Below, piece after piece: positions 9,371-20,053 of a DNA stretch of 64,000 bases. How positions within the stretch are numbered: the stretch's first letter is position 1; every line of letters begins with the position of its first letter. Below the pieces are notes generated by a model. It did no database searches, was not told the origin of the DNA, and was given only the letters and a program-made list of their open reading frames with translations. Position numbers and translations under genes: made by a program. The stretch is from an uncultured Tenacibaculum sp. (GTDB taxonomy: Bacteria; Bacteroidota; Bacteroidia; Flavobacteriales; Flavobacteriaceae), in the NCBI GenBank assembly GCA_947492185.1, contig CANLMR010000001.1, positions 930,001 through 994,000 on the forward strand. The letters run 5' to 3'.

Positions 9371-9405
9371 AAATAAAAAAGCAACCCCTTTCGAGGTTGC
9401 TTTTT
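9371..9405 (-). terminator. groEL terminator
   Basis: An 11-bp stem (AAAAAGCAACC / GGTTGCTTTTT) with an 8-nt loop lies between the groEL stop and the Crp gene, with a U-run when read on the minus strand. Confidence 0.85.
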
Positions 9406-9432
9406 AAATATTTTTAATCGTTTATTTTAAGA

Positions 9433-11079
<1,647 letters not shown>

Positions 11080-11099
11080 TTAGAATAGTTTGTTTGAAA

Positions 11100-11375
11100 T
11101 TAAATGATTGCCATTATATCTGACTCTCTCATCATTAAGTAATCTTTTCCTTCGAACTTAAGTTCAGTTCCAGAATATTTACCATATAAAATGGTGTCTC
11201 CCACTTTTACTGTTAAAGGCTCGTCTTTTTTTCCAGTTCCTACGGCAACTATGGTTCCTTTTTGAGGTTTTTCTTTTGCGTTATCTGGTATAATGATTCC
11301 CGAAGCGGTAGTAGTTTCAGCTGCAGCTGGTTCTACTAGAACTCTATCTGCTAAAGGTTTGATGTTTAATCCCAT
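11100..11375 (-). CDS. groES: Co-chaperonin GroES (10 kDa)
   Basis: A 91-residue lid of the chaperonin. It carries the mobile loop region ([22 protein letters not shown]) and the conserved GTIVAVGTG and YGKYSGTE segments. First gene of groESL. I see no CIRCE element. Upstream on the minus strand are a TAACTTTG box (11471-11478) and a sigma-54-like element (11444-11459), so promoter choice is open. Confidence 0.97.
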   Translation of the reverse strand: MGLNIKPLADRVLVEPAAAETTTASGIIIPDNAKEKPQKGTIVAVGTGKKDEPLTVKVGDTILYGKYSGTELKFEGKDYLMMRESDIMAII

Positions 11376-11443
11376 TTTATTTAAAAATTTTGATTAATCT
11401 GTGTTTAATTTTTCAGTTTTCAAATGGTCAGAAATTATGCCAA

Positions 11444-11459
11444 TGCTATAAAACTGCCA
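11444..11459 (-). promoter_or_regulatory. Possible sigma-54 -24/-12 promoter of groESL
   Basis: On the minus strand the element reads TGGCAGTTTTATAGCA. The GG and GC doublets are at exactly the spacing sigma-54 needs (-24 and -12). It would start transcripts about 57 nt before groES. A single match of this short motif can arise by chance. Confidence 0.3.
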
Positions 11460-11470
11460 TTTTTTCTGTG

Positions 11471-11478
11471 CAAAGTTA
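11471..11478 (-). promoter_or_regulatory. Candidate -7 box of groESL
   Basis: TAACTTTG on the minus strand matches the Bacteroidota -7 consensus TAnnTTTG. No clear -33 TTTG was found at the expected distance. It would give a leader of about 90 nt. Confidence 0.4.
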
Positions 11479-11494
11479 TTTTGAAAAAATGATA

Positions 11495-11528
11495 TAAAAA
11501 AAAATGCCAACGTGTCATCGTTGGCATT
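11495..11528 (-). terminator. secG operon terminator
   Basis: A 9-bp perfect stem (AATGCCAAC / GTTGGCATT) with an 8-nt loop and an A-run on its left, which becomes a U-tract in the minus-strand transcript coming from secG. Confidence 0.85.
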
Positions 11529-11551
11529 ACGTATTTTATCTTTTAAAAATT

Positions 11552-11881
11552 CTATTGTACTGAATCTTTTGTGTTGTCAGGTACAGTAGTAGCAGGAGCA
11601 GTAGTTTCTACTCCATCTAAAGTGTTATTTAAATCAGGAGCGTTGCTCGAATTACCTCTTTCAATAGCGAAATTAGATAATAAGATTAAAGCAAACATTG
11701 CAATAGCTAACGTCCAAGTTGTTCTGTCTAAAAAGTTGTTTGTGCTTTGAACACCACCAATGTTTGATCCGCCACCACCGAAAGTTGAAGATAATCCTCC
11801 TCCTTTAGGGTTTTGAACCATTACGATTAATATTAATGCAATAGCAACAATGATTATTAAAATTAAAATTGGTAAATACAT
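11552..11881 (-). CDS. secG: Preprotein translocase subunit SecG
   Basis: A 109-residue inner-membrane subunit of the SecYEG channel. Two membrane helices (about 3-20 and 53-70) flank the family signature MVQNPKGGGLSSTFGGG. The C-terminus is a Thr/Pro-rich hydrophilic tail typical of Bacteroidota SecG. The start at 11881 (MYLPILIL) is preferred: a longer reading to 11932 would put 17 charged residues before the first helix and overlap the end of the upstream gene. Last gene of a minus-strand operon. Confidence 0.93.
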   Translation of the reverse strand: MYLPILILIIIVAIALILIVMVQNPKGGGLSSTFGGGGSNIGGVQSTNNFLDRTTWTLAIAMFALILLSNFAIERGNSSNAPDLNNTLDGVETTAPATTVPDNTKDSVQ

Positions 11882-11888
11882 GTCTTTA

Positions 11889-12578
11889 TTATGATTTTTG
11901 TAAAATTCGTATCCTCTTAATTTGGTCTGCAAAGAAACTACTTTTTTCTGGATATTTCAAACTTAATATTTCATAGGCTTTAATAGCGTTATCATATTTC
12001 TTTTGCTCCAAATAAATTTTAGCTAAAGTTTCGGTCATTAATAGTGGTTCAGATACGGTGTCAACAGGTTTTATGCTTGAGATAGCATTTTTATTAATCC
12101 TTGAAATTTTAGGGCTAGTAGTTATAAATCGGTCTATTATATTTTCTTGTAATGATTTTTCTTTTTCGAGGTTTATTTTTTTTATTGTACCGCTAGATAA
12201 TTGTAACCATTGATTAAAAGAATGTGTTTCGTTTTTAGTAAAAGACAGTGGTTTTCCAATGTTTAATTTTTCTTTTACTTCCTCAATATCATCTGTGAAA
12301 TTAGTGTTAGACAACAGCTCTGTATTATTTTCTTTTTCTTTAAATAAGCTTGATGTGATAAAATTAAAAAGAATAGATCTATCTGTTGTATATGCTGCAG
12401 TAATCTTTAATTCGTTATTATATTTATAACTTTCTTGATCTTTTAAGGCTTTTAAAAAAAGAGCTCTTGCAGATTGAAAGTAAGGGAATTGCTCAATAAC
12501 AGATTTTAGCTCAGCAGTATTTTGCTTTTCAATAGCTTCAGGATTATTTAAAATATTTATGTAGTTGTTTTTTACCAT
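11889..12578 (-). CDS. TPR-like protein of the lptE-secG operon
   Basis: A 229-residue cytoplasmic protein with no signal peptide. The N-terminus (about 15-80) reads like the conserved segment found in Flavobacteriia just before secG (LKSVIEQFPYFQSARALFLKALK). The C-terminus (about 175-225) contains a tetratricopeptide unit (ETLAKIYLEQKKYDNAIKAY and following), which suggests protein-protein contacts. Its start overlaps the lptE stop by 7 bp, so the two are translationally linked. Function unknown; the neighbours suggest envelope biogenesis. Confidence 0.8.
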   Translation of the reverse strand: MVKNNYINILNNPEAIEKQNTAELKSVIEQFPYFQSARALFLKALKDQESYKYNNELKITAAYTTDRSILFNFITSSLFKEKENNTELLSNTNFTDDIEEVKEKLNIGKPLSFTKNETHSFNQWLQLSSGTIKKINLEKEKSLQENIIDRFITTSPKISRINKNAISSIKPVDTVSEPLLMTETLAKIYLEQKKYDNAIKAYEILSLKYPEKSSFFADQIKRIRILQKS

Positions 12579-13078
12579 TTAGCTACAGATGCATTAAAAA
12601 TATCTTGAGTTATTCTTGGTAAAATTTCATCGTATGCAGCTTCTAAAACACTACCTGCTAATTGTTGAGAAGCACCGTAATCGTAATAAAAAGAAAACTG
12701 TTTTTCAAAATCATCTTTTTCTTCTAAGGCATTTGTAAAACGGACGTTTATAGAAATTGTAAGTCTGTTTTGCGCGGCAGTTTGATTAGAAGTAGCACTT
12801 ATAGGAGAAATTCGGTATCCAATAATTTCTCCTTCAAAACGTAAATCTCCACCAGCTCTAACTAAAGTTAAATTTGTCTGTCTAGTAAATAAATCTTGTA
12901 AATCTTGAGTAAATCTTTGGCTTAATGAAGGTTCAACTAATGCAGCTTGATTAGGAAAGAAATTTACCTGAATTGTTTTAGCATTACCTGTATTACCTCC
13001 TGTAAAAGAATATGCTCCACATCCTACTGTTATAAGTATGAGTAATAAAGAAAAGAATAAGTATAAGTTTTTTTTCAT
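12572..13078 (-). CDS. lptE: LptE-family LPS assembly lipoprotein
   Basis: A 168-residue outer-membrane lipoprotein that supports LptD in placing lipopolysaccharide on the cell surface. The leader ends at a lipobox (ITVGCGAY, Cys about residue 20). The body shows the Bacteroidota LptE pattern AKTIQVNFFPNQAALVEPSLSQ, then a Gly-Asp turn (AGGDLRFEGEIIGY) and a closing segment with DIFNASVAKW. The gene lies in the conserved order sigma-54 activator, lptE, TPR protein, secG. Confidence 0.88.
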   Translation of the reverse strand: MKKNLYLFFSLLLILITVGCGAYSFTGGNTGNAKTIQVNFFPNQAALVEPSLSQRFTQDLQDLFTRQTNLTLVRAGGDLRFEGEIIGYRISPISATSNQTAAQNRLTISINVRFTNALEEKDDFEKQFSFYYDYGASQQLAGSVLEAAYDEILPRITQDIFNASVAKW

Positions 13079-13112
13079 TTTAAATTTTAGATAAACAAGT
13101 TTACAAAATCTC

Positions 13113-14342
13113 TTATAAATCGTACTGTTTTATTTTTCGGTACAATGTTCTTTCCGATATACCGAGTTCTTTAGCTGCTAGTTTTCTTTTTCCTCTATTT
13201 CTATCAAGGGATTTTTTGATCATTTCAACCTCTTTTTCTTGTAAAGATAAGTTTTCATGTTCTTCAATTGTCTCAATAAAATCATAATTGTTTTCTGAAG
13301 AAGATTCAGGAATTTGAACTACTTCAATATTACTGTTTGTAGTGTCTTGATCATTATAAATCCTTTGAATGATTCCTTGATTTTCTTCTTGAACTTCTTG
13401 AACGTTTCCATTCTGCATTAAGTCTAATGTTAGTTTTTTTAAATCATTAATATCGTTACGCATATCAAATAAAATTTTATACATGATATCACGTTCGTTT
13501 GAAAAATCATTAGAATTTGAAGAATCGTTCTTAACAAGAACTGGTAAGTTCTTTCTTGAGATGTTTGGCAAATATTGTGCTAGAATTTCTGGAGAAATAA
13601 TTCTGTTTTCTTCCATAATAGAAATTTGTTCTGCAATATTTTTTAATTGTCGGATGTTTCCAGGGAAACGATAATTGAGTAAAATGTTACTAGCATTTTC
13701 ATCTAATCGTATAACAGGAATTCTATTTTTTTGTGCAAAGTCAGAAGCAAATTTTCTAAATAACAAGTTAATATCATTACCTCGTTCTCTAAGTGGTGGA
13801 AGAGAAATTTCAATAGTACTTAACCTGTAATATAAATCTTCTCTAAATTTACCTTTAGTAATTGCCTCTTGCATTTTTACATTAGTAGCGGCTACAATTC
13901 TGACGTTTGTTTTTTGAACTTGAGAAGATCCTACTTTTATAAATTCACCATTTTCTAATACACGAAGTAATCGTACTTGAGTGGTTAATGGTAATTCACC
14001 AACTTCATCTAAAAAAATGGTTCCGCCGTCTGCTACTTCAAAATATCCTTTTCTAGTTTGAGTAGCTCCTGTAAAGGCTCCTTTTTCATGTCCAAACAAT
14101 TCACTATCTATTGTTCCTTCAGGAATTGCTCCACAGTTTACAGCTATATATTTGGCGTGCTTCCTGTGTGATAATTGATGGATAATCTTCGGGATATTTT
14201 CTTTTCCAACACCACTTTCACCAGTAACTAACACAGAAATATCTGTAGGGGCAACACGTACAGCTTTTTCAATTGCTCTATTGAGTTGAATATCGTTTCC
14301 GATAATTCCAAATCGTTGTTTAACAGCTTGCAGGTTTTCCAT
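13113..14342 (-). CDS. Sigma-54-type AAA+ transcriptional activator without receiver domain
   Basis: A 409-residue regulator. Residues about 10-235 form the AAA+ sigma-54 interaction domain: Walker A GESGVGKEN, the sigma-54 contact loop GAFTGA, Walker B-like FLDEVGELP and the arginine-finger region. A linker of about 110 residues follows, then a Fis-type helix-turn-helix at the end (KRKLAAKELGISERTLYRKIKQ). There is no N-terminal receiver, GAF or PAS domain, so activity must be set by expression, a partner or nucleotide alone. The start codon abuts the stop of the small gene upstream. Target promoters are unknown. Confidence 0.92.
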   Translation of the reverse strand: MENLQAVKQRFGIIGNDIQLNRAIEKAVRVAPTDISVLVTGESGVGKENIPKIIHQLSHRKHAKYIAVNCGAIPEGTIDSELFGHEKGAFTGATQTRKGYFEVADGGTIFLDEVGELPLTTQVRLLRVLENGEFIKVGSSQVQKTNVRIVAATNVKMQEAITKGKFREDLYYRLSTIEISLPPLRERGNDINLLFRKFASDFAQKNRIPVIRLDENASNILLNYRFPGNIRQLKNIAEQISIMEENRIISPEILAQYLPNISRKNLPVLVKNDSSNSNDFSNERDIMYKILFDMRNDINDLKKLTLDLMQNGNVQEVQEENQGIIQRIYNDQDTTNSNIEVVQIPESSSENNYDFIETIEEHENLSLQEKEVEMIKKSLDRNRGKRKLAAKELGISERTLYRKIKQYDL

Positions 14343-14534
14343 TTAAAAATTGTACTTTTCTTTACAAATGTGTTTAGTCTTTTTTACTTGACTTCCATCT
14401 TGCTTAACTTCAACTATTTCTTCTGATTCACATTCTTTATGGTCATTACTTTTCCAAATAAAAAATAATACCAATGATGTTATTAAAATAAGGCTAAAAG
14501 CTTTCAGATTAATATTGTTTTCTTTCTTTTTCAT
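14343..14534 (-). CDS. Small membrane-anchored protein, unknown
   Basis: A 63-residue protein with a basic start, one hydrophobic helix (about 11-28, LKAFSLILITSLVLFFIW) and a short Cys-containing, charged exterior (HKECESEEIVEVKQDGSQ). It is packed between miaB (10 bp) and the sigma-54 activator (0 bp) on the same strand, so it is likely expressed. No family recognised. Short length and lack of motifs limit confidence. Confidence 0.6.
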   Translation of the reverse strand: MKKKENNINLKAFSLILITSLVLFFIWKSNDHKECESEEIVEVKQDGSQVKKTKHICKEKYNF

Positions 14535-14544
14535 GGGTTCAGTA

Positions 14545-15999
14545 TTAATTATTTTCTGAATATCCTACAGCAGTACCTTTTAATGTAGCAGTAGTACAGT
14601 CTTCAATTTTTACATTAACAAAATCTCCAAGTTTATAATTTTCTTTAGGGAAAACTACAACAGTGTTTTGAGTGTTACGTCCTTTCCATTCATTTTCATT
14701 TTTCTTAGAAGTTCCTTCAATTAAAACTTCTTGTATTTTTCCAACATGTTCTTTAGCTCTATATAGGCTGTGTTCTTGTTGTAAATTTATAATTTCTTGT
14801 AAACGTCTTTTCTTTGTTGCTAATGGAATATCGTCTTCCATTTTTTTAGCAGCTAAAGTTCCGGGGCGTTCTGAATATGCAAACATAAAACCAAAGCTAT
14901 ATTTTACTTTTTCCATTAAGTCAAGAGTATCCTTATGATCTTCTTCAGTTTCTCCACAGAAACCAGCAATCATATCTTGACTTAAATTCATCTCAGGAAC
15001 AATTTTGTAGATATTTTCTATTAGCTCTAAGTATTCTTCACGAGTGTGTAAACGATTCATGGCTTTTAACATTCGGTTACTTCCACTTTGAATAGGTAAG
15101 TGAATGTATTTACAAATGTTTTTGTGTTTAGCCATAACATGAATCACATCTAGCGTCATATCTTGTGGATTAGATGTGGAGAATCGGAAACGCATTTTCG
15201 GAAATTCTGTAGCACACATATTTAAAAGTTGAGCAAAATCAACTGCAGTTGCTTGTGCCATTTCAGAAGCTTTTTTAAAATCTTTTTTTAATCCACCACC
15301 ATACCATAAATACGAATCTACATTTTGACCTAAAAGTGTAATCTCTTTAAAGTTCTGATCGTTCATCGAGCGAATTTCTTCGATAATACTTTTAGGATCT
15401 CTACTACGTTCTCTACCACGAGTAAATGGAACCACACAGAAAGTGCACATGTTATCACAACCTCTGGTGATAGATACAAACGCAGAAACTCCGTTAGAAT
15501 TTAAACGGACAGGTGAAACATCTGCATAAGTTTCTTCTTTTGATAGAATTACATTTACAGCATCTCTTCCTGCTTCAACTTCTTCCACTAAATTTGGTAA
15601 ATCTCTGTAAGCATCAGGTCCAACCACCAAATCAACAATTTTTTCTTCTTCTAAAAATTTTGCTTTTAAACGTTCTGCCATACAACCTAATACTCCAACT
15701 TTCATTTTTGGATTTACCTTTTTTACAGCGTTGTATTTTTTTAATCGGTTACGAACTGTTGTTTCAGCCTTTTCTCGAATAGAACATGTGTTTACTAAAA
15801 CTAAATCTGCTTCTTCAATATTTCCAGTTGTGTTAAAACCTTCTTCAGCAAGAATAGCAGCAACAATTTCACTATCATTCATGTTCATTTGACAACCATA
15901 ACTTTCAATGAAAAGTTTTTTAGCATTACCTTCTTTTTGTTCTATTAATAAAGGCTTTCCTTGTTTTTTTTCGTCTATTACTTTTTCTACCTGTTCCAT
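14545..15999 (-). CDS. miaB: tRNA-2-methylthio-N6-dimethylallyladenosine synthase MiaB
   Basis: A 484-residue radical-SAM methylthiotransferase that adds the 2-methylthio group to i6A37 of tRNAs reading UNN codons. The N-terminal domain has the three auxiliary-cluster cysteines (YGCQMN, VNTCSIRE, LGCMAERL). The radical-SAM cysteines are in RGCDNMCTFC. A TRAM domain closes the protein (about 415-480). The N-terminus carries a lysine-rich extension of about 25 residues before the MTTase domain, common in Bacteroidota. It is the first gene of the minus-strand operon running to secG. Confidence 0.96.
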   Translation of the reverse strand: MEQVEKVIDEKKQGKPLLIEQKEGNAKKLFIESYGCQMNMNDSEIVAAILAEEGFNTTGNIEEADLVLVNTCSIREKAETTVRNRLKKYNAVKKVNPKMKVGVLGCMAERLKAKFLEEEKIVDLVVGPDAYRDLPNLVEEVEAGRDAVNVILSKEETYADVSPVRLNSNGVSAFVSITRGCDNMCTFCVVPFTRGRERSRDPKSIIEEIRSMNDQNFKEITLLGQNVDSYLWYGGGLKKDFKKASEMAQATAVDFAQLLNMCATEFPKMRFRFSTSNPQDMTLDVIHVMAKHKNICKYIHLPIQSGSNRMLKAMNRLHTREEYLELIENIYKIVPEMNLSQDMIAGFCGETEEDHKDTLDLMEKVKYSFGFMFAYSERPGTLAAKKMEDDIPLATKKRRLQEIINLQQEHSLYRAKEHVGKIQEVLIEGTSKKNENEWKGRNTQNTVVVFPKENYKLGDFVNVKIEDCTTATLKGTAVGYSENN

Positions 16000-16136
16000 T
16001 GTTTATAAACTCGTTCTAAGTGGACGGCAAATATACAACCAATTTTATGATTTTATGACAAATTGACAGATTAAATAGTGCAACCTATTGCTTGATATAC
16101 CATCTTAATAATAATTAACAATCATTTTAAAAAATT

Positions 16137-17372
16137 ATGAAAAATAAAATTTATCTGTTATTAATGTTTTTGGTAACTATTACTTCTTGTGAGAAAAAAG
16201 AGTATGAGGTTTATAATGTAGCTTCTCCTGAATTTATGACTAAGGAAGCTTTTAGGTCTTCGGTGCAAATAACACCTGCTCAAGAAATTGTTGAGTCTGG
16301 TAAAGTATATGTGTATAGAGATTTAATTTTAATAAGTGATAAAAAGAAAGGAATACATATTATTGATAATTCAAATCCGTTGTTTCCTCGAAAAAAAGTA
16401 TTTATAAAAATTATCGGAAATACTGATATGGAAGTAAAGAATAATTATTTGTACGCAAATAGTTTGATGGATTTGTTAGTTTTTGATATTTCTGATTTGA
16501 ATACTATTACACAAGTATCAAGATTAAAAGATGTTTTTCCTAATTATATTGTACTTCCTCGGTTAGAAAATCTAGTATATAATTATGAAAGTTACGACTA
16601 TAGTAGTGATAAAGTTCTGGTAAATTGGAATATCAAACAGGAATATAGAGAAGTAGAAGAAAGTCCTGGTGTTTTTACCGATTTTGATGTGGCTTTAGCT
16701 AATGATGTTTTAGAATCTGTTGGTCAAGGTGGCTCATTAGCAAGATTTAAAATTGTAGAGTCCTATTTATATGCAGTTGATTCTAATAACATAACTATTT
16801 TTGATATTTCAGATTTAGATTCCCCAATAGAAAAGAATGATGTTTTTGTGGGGTTTGGAATCGAAACTATTTTTAATAGAGGAGAGTATTTATTTCTGGG
16901 AAGTACAACAGGAATGTTTATTTACAATATAAGCTCTCCGGATATTCCTCAATTCGTTTCTGAATTTACCCATGCAACTGCATGTGACCCTGTGATTGTT
17001 GATGGAGATTATGCATATGTAACTCTTCGAGGAGGCAATTCGTGCGGAACATTTGAGAGTAGTTTGGAGGTGATTAATATTTCTGAAGTTGAAACGCCAT
17101 TATTAGTGAAGAGATATCCATTGAATAGTCCTTATGGTTTGGGAATCAGAAATGATTTGCTTTTTATTTGTGATGGTACATCAGGGTTAAAAGTATATAA
17201 CAAAGAAAAAGTAGAGGATTTACAATTGCTACAAACAATTAGTAATATAACAGCTTATGATGTAATTCCATTAGAAAACCGTTTAGTTATGATAGGAGGA
17301 AATGAATTATATCAATATACTTATAGTTCGCAAGGGATAAACTTGATTAGTAGTTATTCACTAGGTTTTTAA
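16137..17372 (+). CDS. LVIVD-repeat beta-propeller lipoprotein
   Basis: A 411-residue lipoprotein (lipobox TITSCEKK, Cys about 18). The body is a series of repeats each ending in motifs such as LLVFDISDLNTI, ITIFDISDLDSP, MFIYNISSPDIP and LEVINISEVETP, which mark LVIVD beta-propeller blades. Such proteins sit on the outer membrane or outside and are thought to mediate contacts; no enzymatic residues are visible. It stands alone with its own terminator at 17403-17431. Confidence 0.85.
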   Translation: MKNKIYLLLMFLVTITSCEKKEYEVYNVASPEFMTKEAFRSSVQITPAQEIVESGKVYVYRDLILISDKKKGIHIIDNSNPLFPRKKVFIKIIGNTDMEVKNNYLYANSLMDLLVFDISDLNTITQVSRLKDVFPNYIVLPRLENLVYNYESYDYSSDKVLVNWNIKQEYREVEESPGVFTDFDVALANDVLESVGQGGSLARFKIVESYLYAVDSNNITIFDISDLDSPIEKNDVFVGFGIETIFNRGEYLFLGSTTGMFIYNISSPDIPQFVSEFTHATACDPVIVDGDYAYVTLRGGNSCGTFESSLEVINISEVETPLLVKRYPLNSPYGLGIRNDLLFICDGTSGLKVYNKEKVEDLQLLQTISNITAYDVIPLENRLVMIGGNELYQYTYSSQGINLISSYSLGF

Positions 17373-17402
17373 TAACATAAGATATCATTGCGATATTATT
17401 CT

Positions 17403-17431
17403 AGTCAGAAGTTTTTTCTTCTGACTTTTTT
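17403..17431 (+). terminator. Terminator between the LVIVD gene and topA
   Basis: A 9-bp perfect stem (AGTCAGAAG / CTTCTGACT) with a T6 loop and a T-run. It lies inside the longest possible topA reading frame, which argues that topA begins downstream of it. Confidence 0.85.
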
Positions 17432-17472
17432 ATTTTTGTATGGAGTATTGATAAGTTTTAAAAATCTTATTA

Positions 17473-17480
17473 TACATTTG
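17473..17480 (+). promoter_or_regulatory. topA -7 promoter box
   Basis: TACATTTG followed by CGG matches the Bacteroidota -7 consensus TAnnTTTG, 52 bp before the topA ATG at 17532. The -33 element is not clear. Confidence 0.5.
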
Positions 17481-17531
17481 CGGCGTTACAGTAACATTAA
17501 ATACTGTTGTTTCTCTACTAAGAAAAAAAAT

Positions 17532-20015
17532 ATGGCAAAAAATTTAGTAATCGTTGAGTCACCTGCAAAAGCAAAAACAATAGAAAAATTCCTTGGAAAA
17601 GATTTTCAAGTAGAATCAAGTTTTGGGCACATTGCAGATTTACCATCTAAAGAATTAGGAGTTAATGTAGAAGGTGATTTTAAGCCAAAATATATTGTTT
17701 CCTCTGATAAAAAAACGGTTGTAAAAAAATTAAAAGATTTAGCAAAAAAAGCAGAAATGGTTTGGTTAGCTTCCGATGAAGATCGTGAAGGAGAAGCTAT
17801 TGCTTGGCATTTAGCCGAACAACTTAAGTTAACTAAAGATAACACAAAACGTATTGTTTTTAACTCAATAACTAAAAATGCGATATTAAAAGCTATAGAG
17901 AATCCAAGAACAATTAATTATAACTTGGTAGATGCGCAACAAGCGCGTAGAGTTTTGGATAGAATTGTAGGTTATGAACTTTCACCAGTATTATGGAGAA
18001 AAGTAAAAGCAGGTTTGTCTGCAGGTAGAGTTCAATCTGTAGCGGTAAGATTAATTGTAGAAAGAGAAAGAGCAATAGAAAAATTTAATCCTGTTGCTTC
18101 ATATAGAGTAGATGCTGAATTTGTAAATGCAAATGGTAAAAAATTTAAAGCAAAACTTCCTAAGAACTTTAATTCAAAAGATGAAGCAGAAGAGTTTTTG
18201 AATTCTTGTTTAAATGCTGAGTTTTCTGTTTCTGATTTACAAAAAAAACCAGCAAAAAAATCTCCTGCTGCGCCTTTTACCACATCAACTTTACAACAAG
18301 AGGCTTCAAGAAAACTTGGATTTCCGGTTGCTAAAACAATGTTAATGGCTCAGCGCTTATATGAAGCAGGGCTTATTACTTATATGAGAACGGACAGTGT
18401 CAATTTATCATCTGAAGCAGTAAATGCTGCTGCTGCAGAAATTGAAAGTTCTTATGGGAAGGAATATAGTAATCCTAGAAGTTTTGCTAATAAAGCTAAA
18501 GGAGCGCAAGAAGCTCACGAAGCTATTAGACCTACAAATATGGCGCAACACACTGTGTCCGTTGATTATGATCAAGATAGATTATATAGTCTTATTTGGA
18601 AAAGAACATTAGCTTCTCAAATGAGTGATGCTCAGTTAGAAAGAACTAATGTAAGGGTTTCGAATAATAAAAATGATAAGATTTTTTCTGCAAATGGTGA
18701 AGTAATTACTTTTGAAGGATTTTTAAAAGTATATTTAGAAGGAACAGATAATGAAGAGGAAGAACAAGCAGGAATGTTACCTAAAATGAATATTGGTGAG
18801 AATTTAGATAATAATTCTATAACGTCTACTCAAAGATATACTCGTCCTCCTGCTAGGTATTCAGAGGCCGCTTTAGTTAAGCATTTAGAAGAATTAGGAA
18901 TAGGAAGACCATCTACATATGCACCAACAATTTCTACGGTACAAAGAAGAGGTTATGTTGAAAAAGGAACCGCTGAAGGTGTTGAAAGAAATTACATACA
19001 ACTTCAATTAAAAGATAGCTCAGTTACAGAAAAAGTGTTGACAGAGAAAATTGGAGCAGATAAAGGAAAAATGATGCCTACTGATATAGGTAATATTGTT
19101 AACGACTTTTTAGTTGAAAATTTCTCTACAATTTTGGATTACGGATTTACAGCTAAAGTAGAATCTGATTTTGATAATATTGCTGATGGAAAAGAAAATT
19201 GGACTTCGGTAATTAAAGATTTTTATAAAGATTTTCATTTTACAGTAAAAGATGTAGCTGAAAATGCAGAAAGAGCTAGTGGTCAACGTTTACTTGGAGT
19301 TGATCCAGATTCTGGGAAAAATGTGTATGTACGTCTAGGAAGATTCGGTGCAATGGTTCAAATAGGTGAAGCTTCAGATGAAGAAAAACCAAAATTTGCA
19401 AGTTTACAAGGAGATCAAACCATGAGCTCTATTACTTATGAAGAGGCAATGGATTTATTTAAATTACCTAAAACATTAGGAGAATATGAAAATAAAGAAG
19501 TTGTTGTAGCTAATGGAAGATTTGGACCTTACATTAAATTTGATGGAAAATATGTCTCATTAGATAAAAATGAAAATCCAATGTCGGTAGATATGGATAG
19601 AGCTGTAGAATTAATAGAAGCTAAAAGAAAAGCAGATGCTCCAATTGGTGAGTATGAGGGTATGCCTATTCAAAAGGGAGTTGGAAGATTTGGTCCATTC
19701 ATTAAGTGGAATTCTATTTTTATAAACGTCAATAAGAAATATGATTTCGATAATTTATCTCAATCAGATTTAGAAGAGTTGATTGAAGATAAAAAAAGAA
19801 AGGAAAGAGAGAAACTTATTCATAATTGGGAAGATGTAGGAATTCGAGTTGAAAAAGCAAGATGGGGAAGGTTTAATGTAATAAAAGGTAAGTCTAAAGT
19901 TGAGCTGCCAAAAACTACAGAAATAGATAAATTCACTAAAGAAGAGGCAGTTAAGCTTTTTGAAGCAAAAAAAACTACCAAAAAGACAACCAAAAAAACT
20001 ACAAAAAAGAAATAA
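17532..20015 (+). CDS. topA: DNA topoisomerase I (type IA)
   Basis: An 827-residue enzyme that relaxes negative supercoils by cutting one strand through a tyrosine. It starts with the TOPRIM signature KNLVIVESPAKAKTIEKFLG. The catalytic tyrosine lies in GLITYMRTDS. The C-terminus has repeated topoisomerase-C blocks (GRFGPYIKF, GRFGPFIKW) instead of Cys4 zinc fingers and ends in a KKTTKK tail of about 15 residues that probably aids DNA binding. The ATG at 17532 is chosen over an upstream in-frame ATG at 17388, because that reading crosses a terminator and a promoter. Confidence 0.97.
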   Translation: MAKNLVIVESPAKAKTIEKFLGKDFQVESSFGHIADLPSKELGVNVEGDFKPKYIVSSDKKTVVKKLKDLAKKAEMVWLASDEDREGEAIAWHLAEQLKLTKDNTKRIVFNSITKNAILKAIENPRTINYNLVDAQQARRVLDRIVGYELSPVLWRKVKAGLSAGRVQSVAVRLIVERERAIEKFNPVASYRVDAEFVNANGKKFKAKLPKNFNSKDEAEEFLNSCLNAEFSVSDLQKKPAKKSPAAPFTTSTLQQEASRKLGFPVAKTMLMAQRLYEAGLITYMRTDSVNLSSEAVNAAAAEIESSYGKEYSNPRSFANKAKGAQEAHEAIRPTNMAQHTVSVDYDQDRLYSLIWKRTLASQMSDAQLERTNVRVSNNKNDKIFSANGEVITFEGFLKVYLEGTDNEEEEQAGMLPKMNIGENLDNNSITSTQRYTRPPARYSEAALVKHLEELGIGRPSTYAPTISTVQRRGYVEKGTAEGVERNYIQLQLKDSSVTEKVLTEKIGADKGKMMPTDIGNIVNDFLVENFSTILDYGFTAKVESDFDNIADGKENWTSVIKDFYKDFHFTVKDVAENAERASGQRLLGVDPDSGKNVYVRLGRFGAMVQIGEASDEEKPKFASLQGDQTMSSITYEEAMDLFKLPKTLGEYENKEVVVANGRFGPYIKFDGKYVSLDKNENPMSVDMDRAVELIEAKRKADAPIGEYEGMPIQKGVGRFGPFIKWNSIFINVNKKYDFDNLSQSDLEELIEDKKRKEREKLIHNWEDVGIRVEKARWGRFNVIKGKSKVELPKTTEIDKFTKEEAVKLFEAKKTTKKTTKKTTKKK

Positions 20016-20053
20016 ATTTATATATTGCTCAAGTTCACTAATCCCCTAAATTA

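Noticed and set aside
11882..11932. 17-residue N-terminal extension of SecG
   Set aside because: It overlaps the upstream gene and puts charged residues before the first membrane helix.
15513..15782. Leu/Gln-rich plus-strand open frame opposite miaB
   Set aside because: Low-complexity shadow of miaB codons.
17388..17531. 48-residue N-terminal extension of topA
   Set aside because: It spans a perfect terminator hairpin (17403-17431) and a promoter box (17473-17480); homologues start at MAKNLVIVESP.
19974..20012. Tandem ACC/AAA-rich repeat at the end of topA
   Set aside because: It codes the Lys/Thr tail of the protein; not an independent element.
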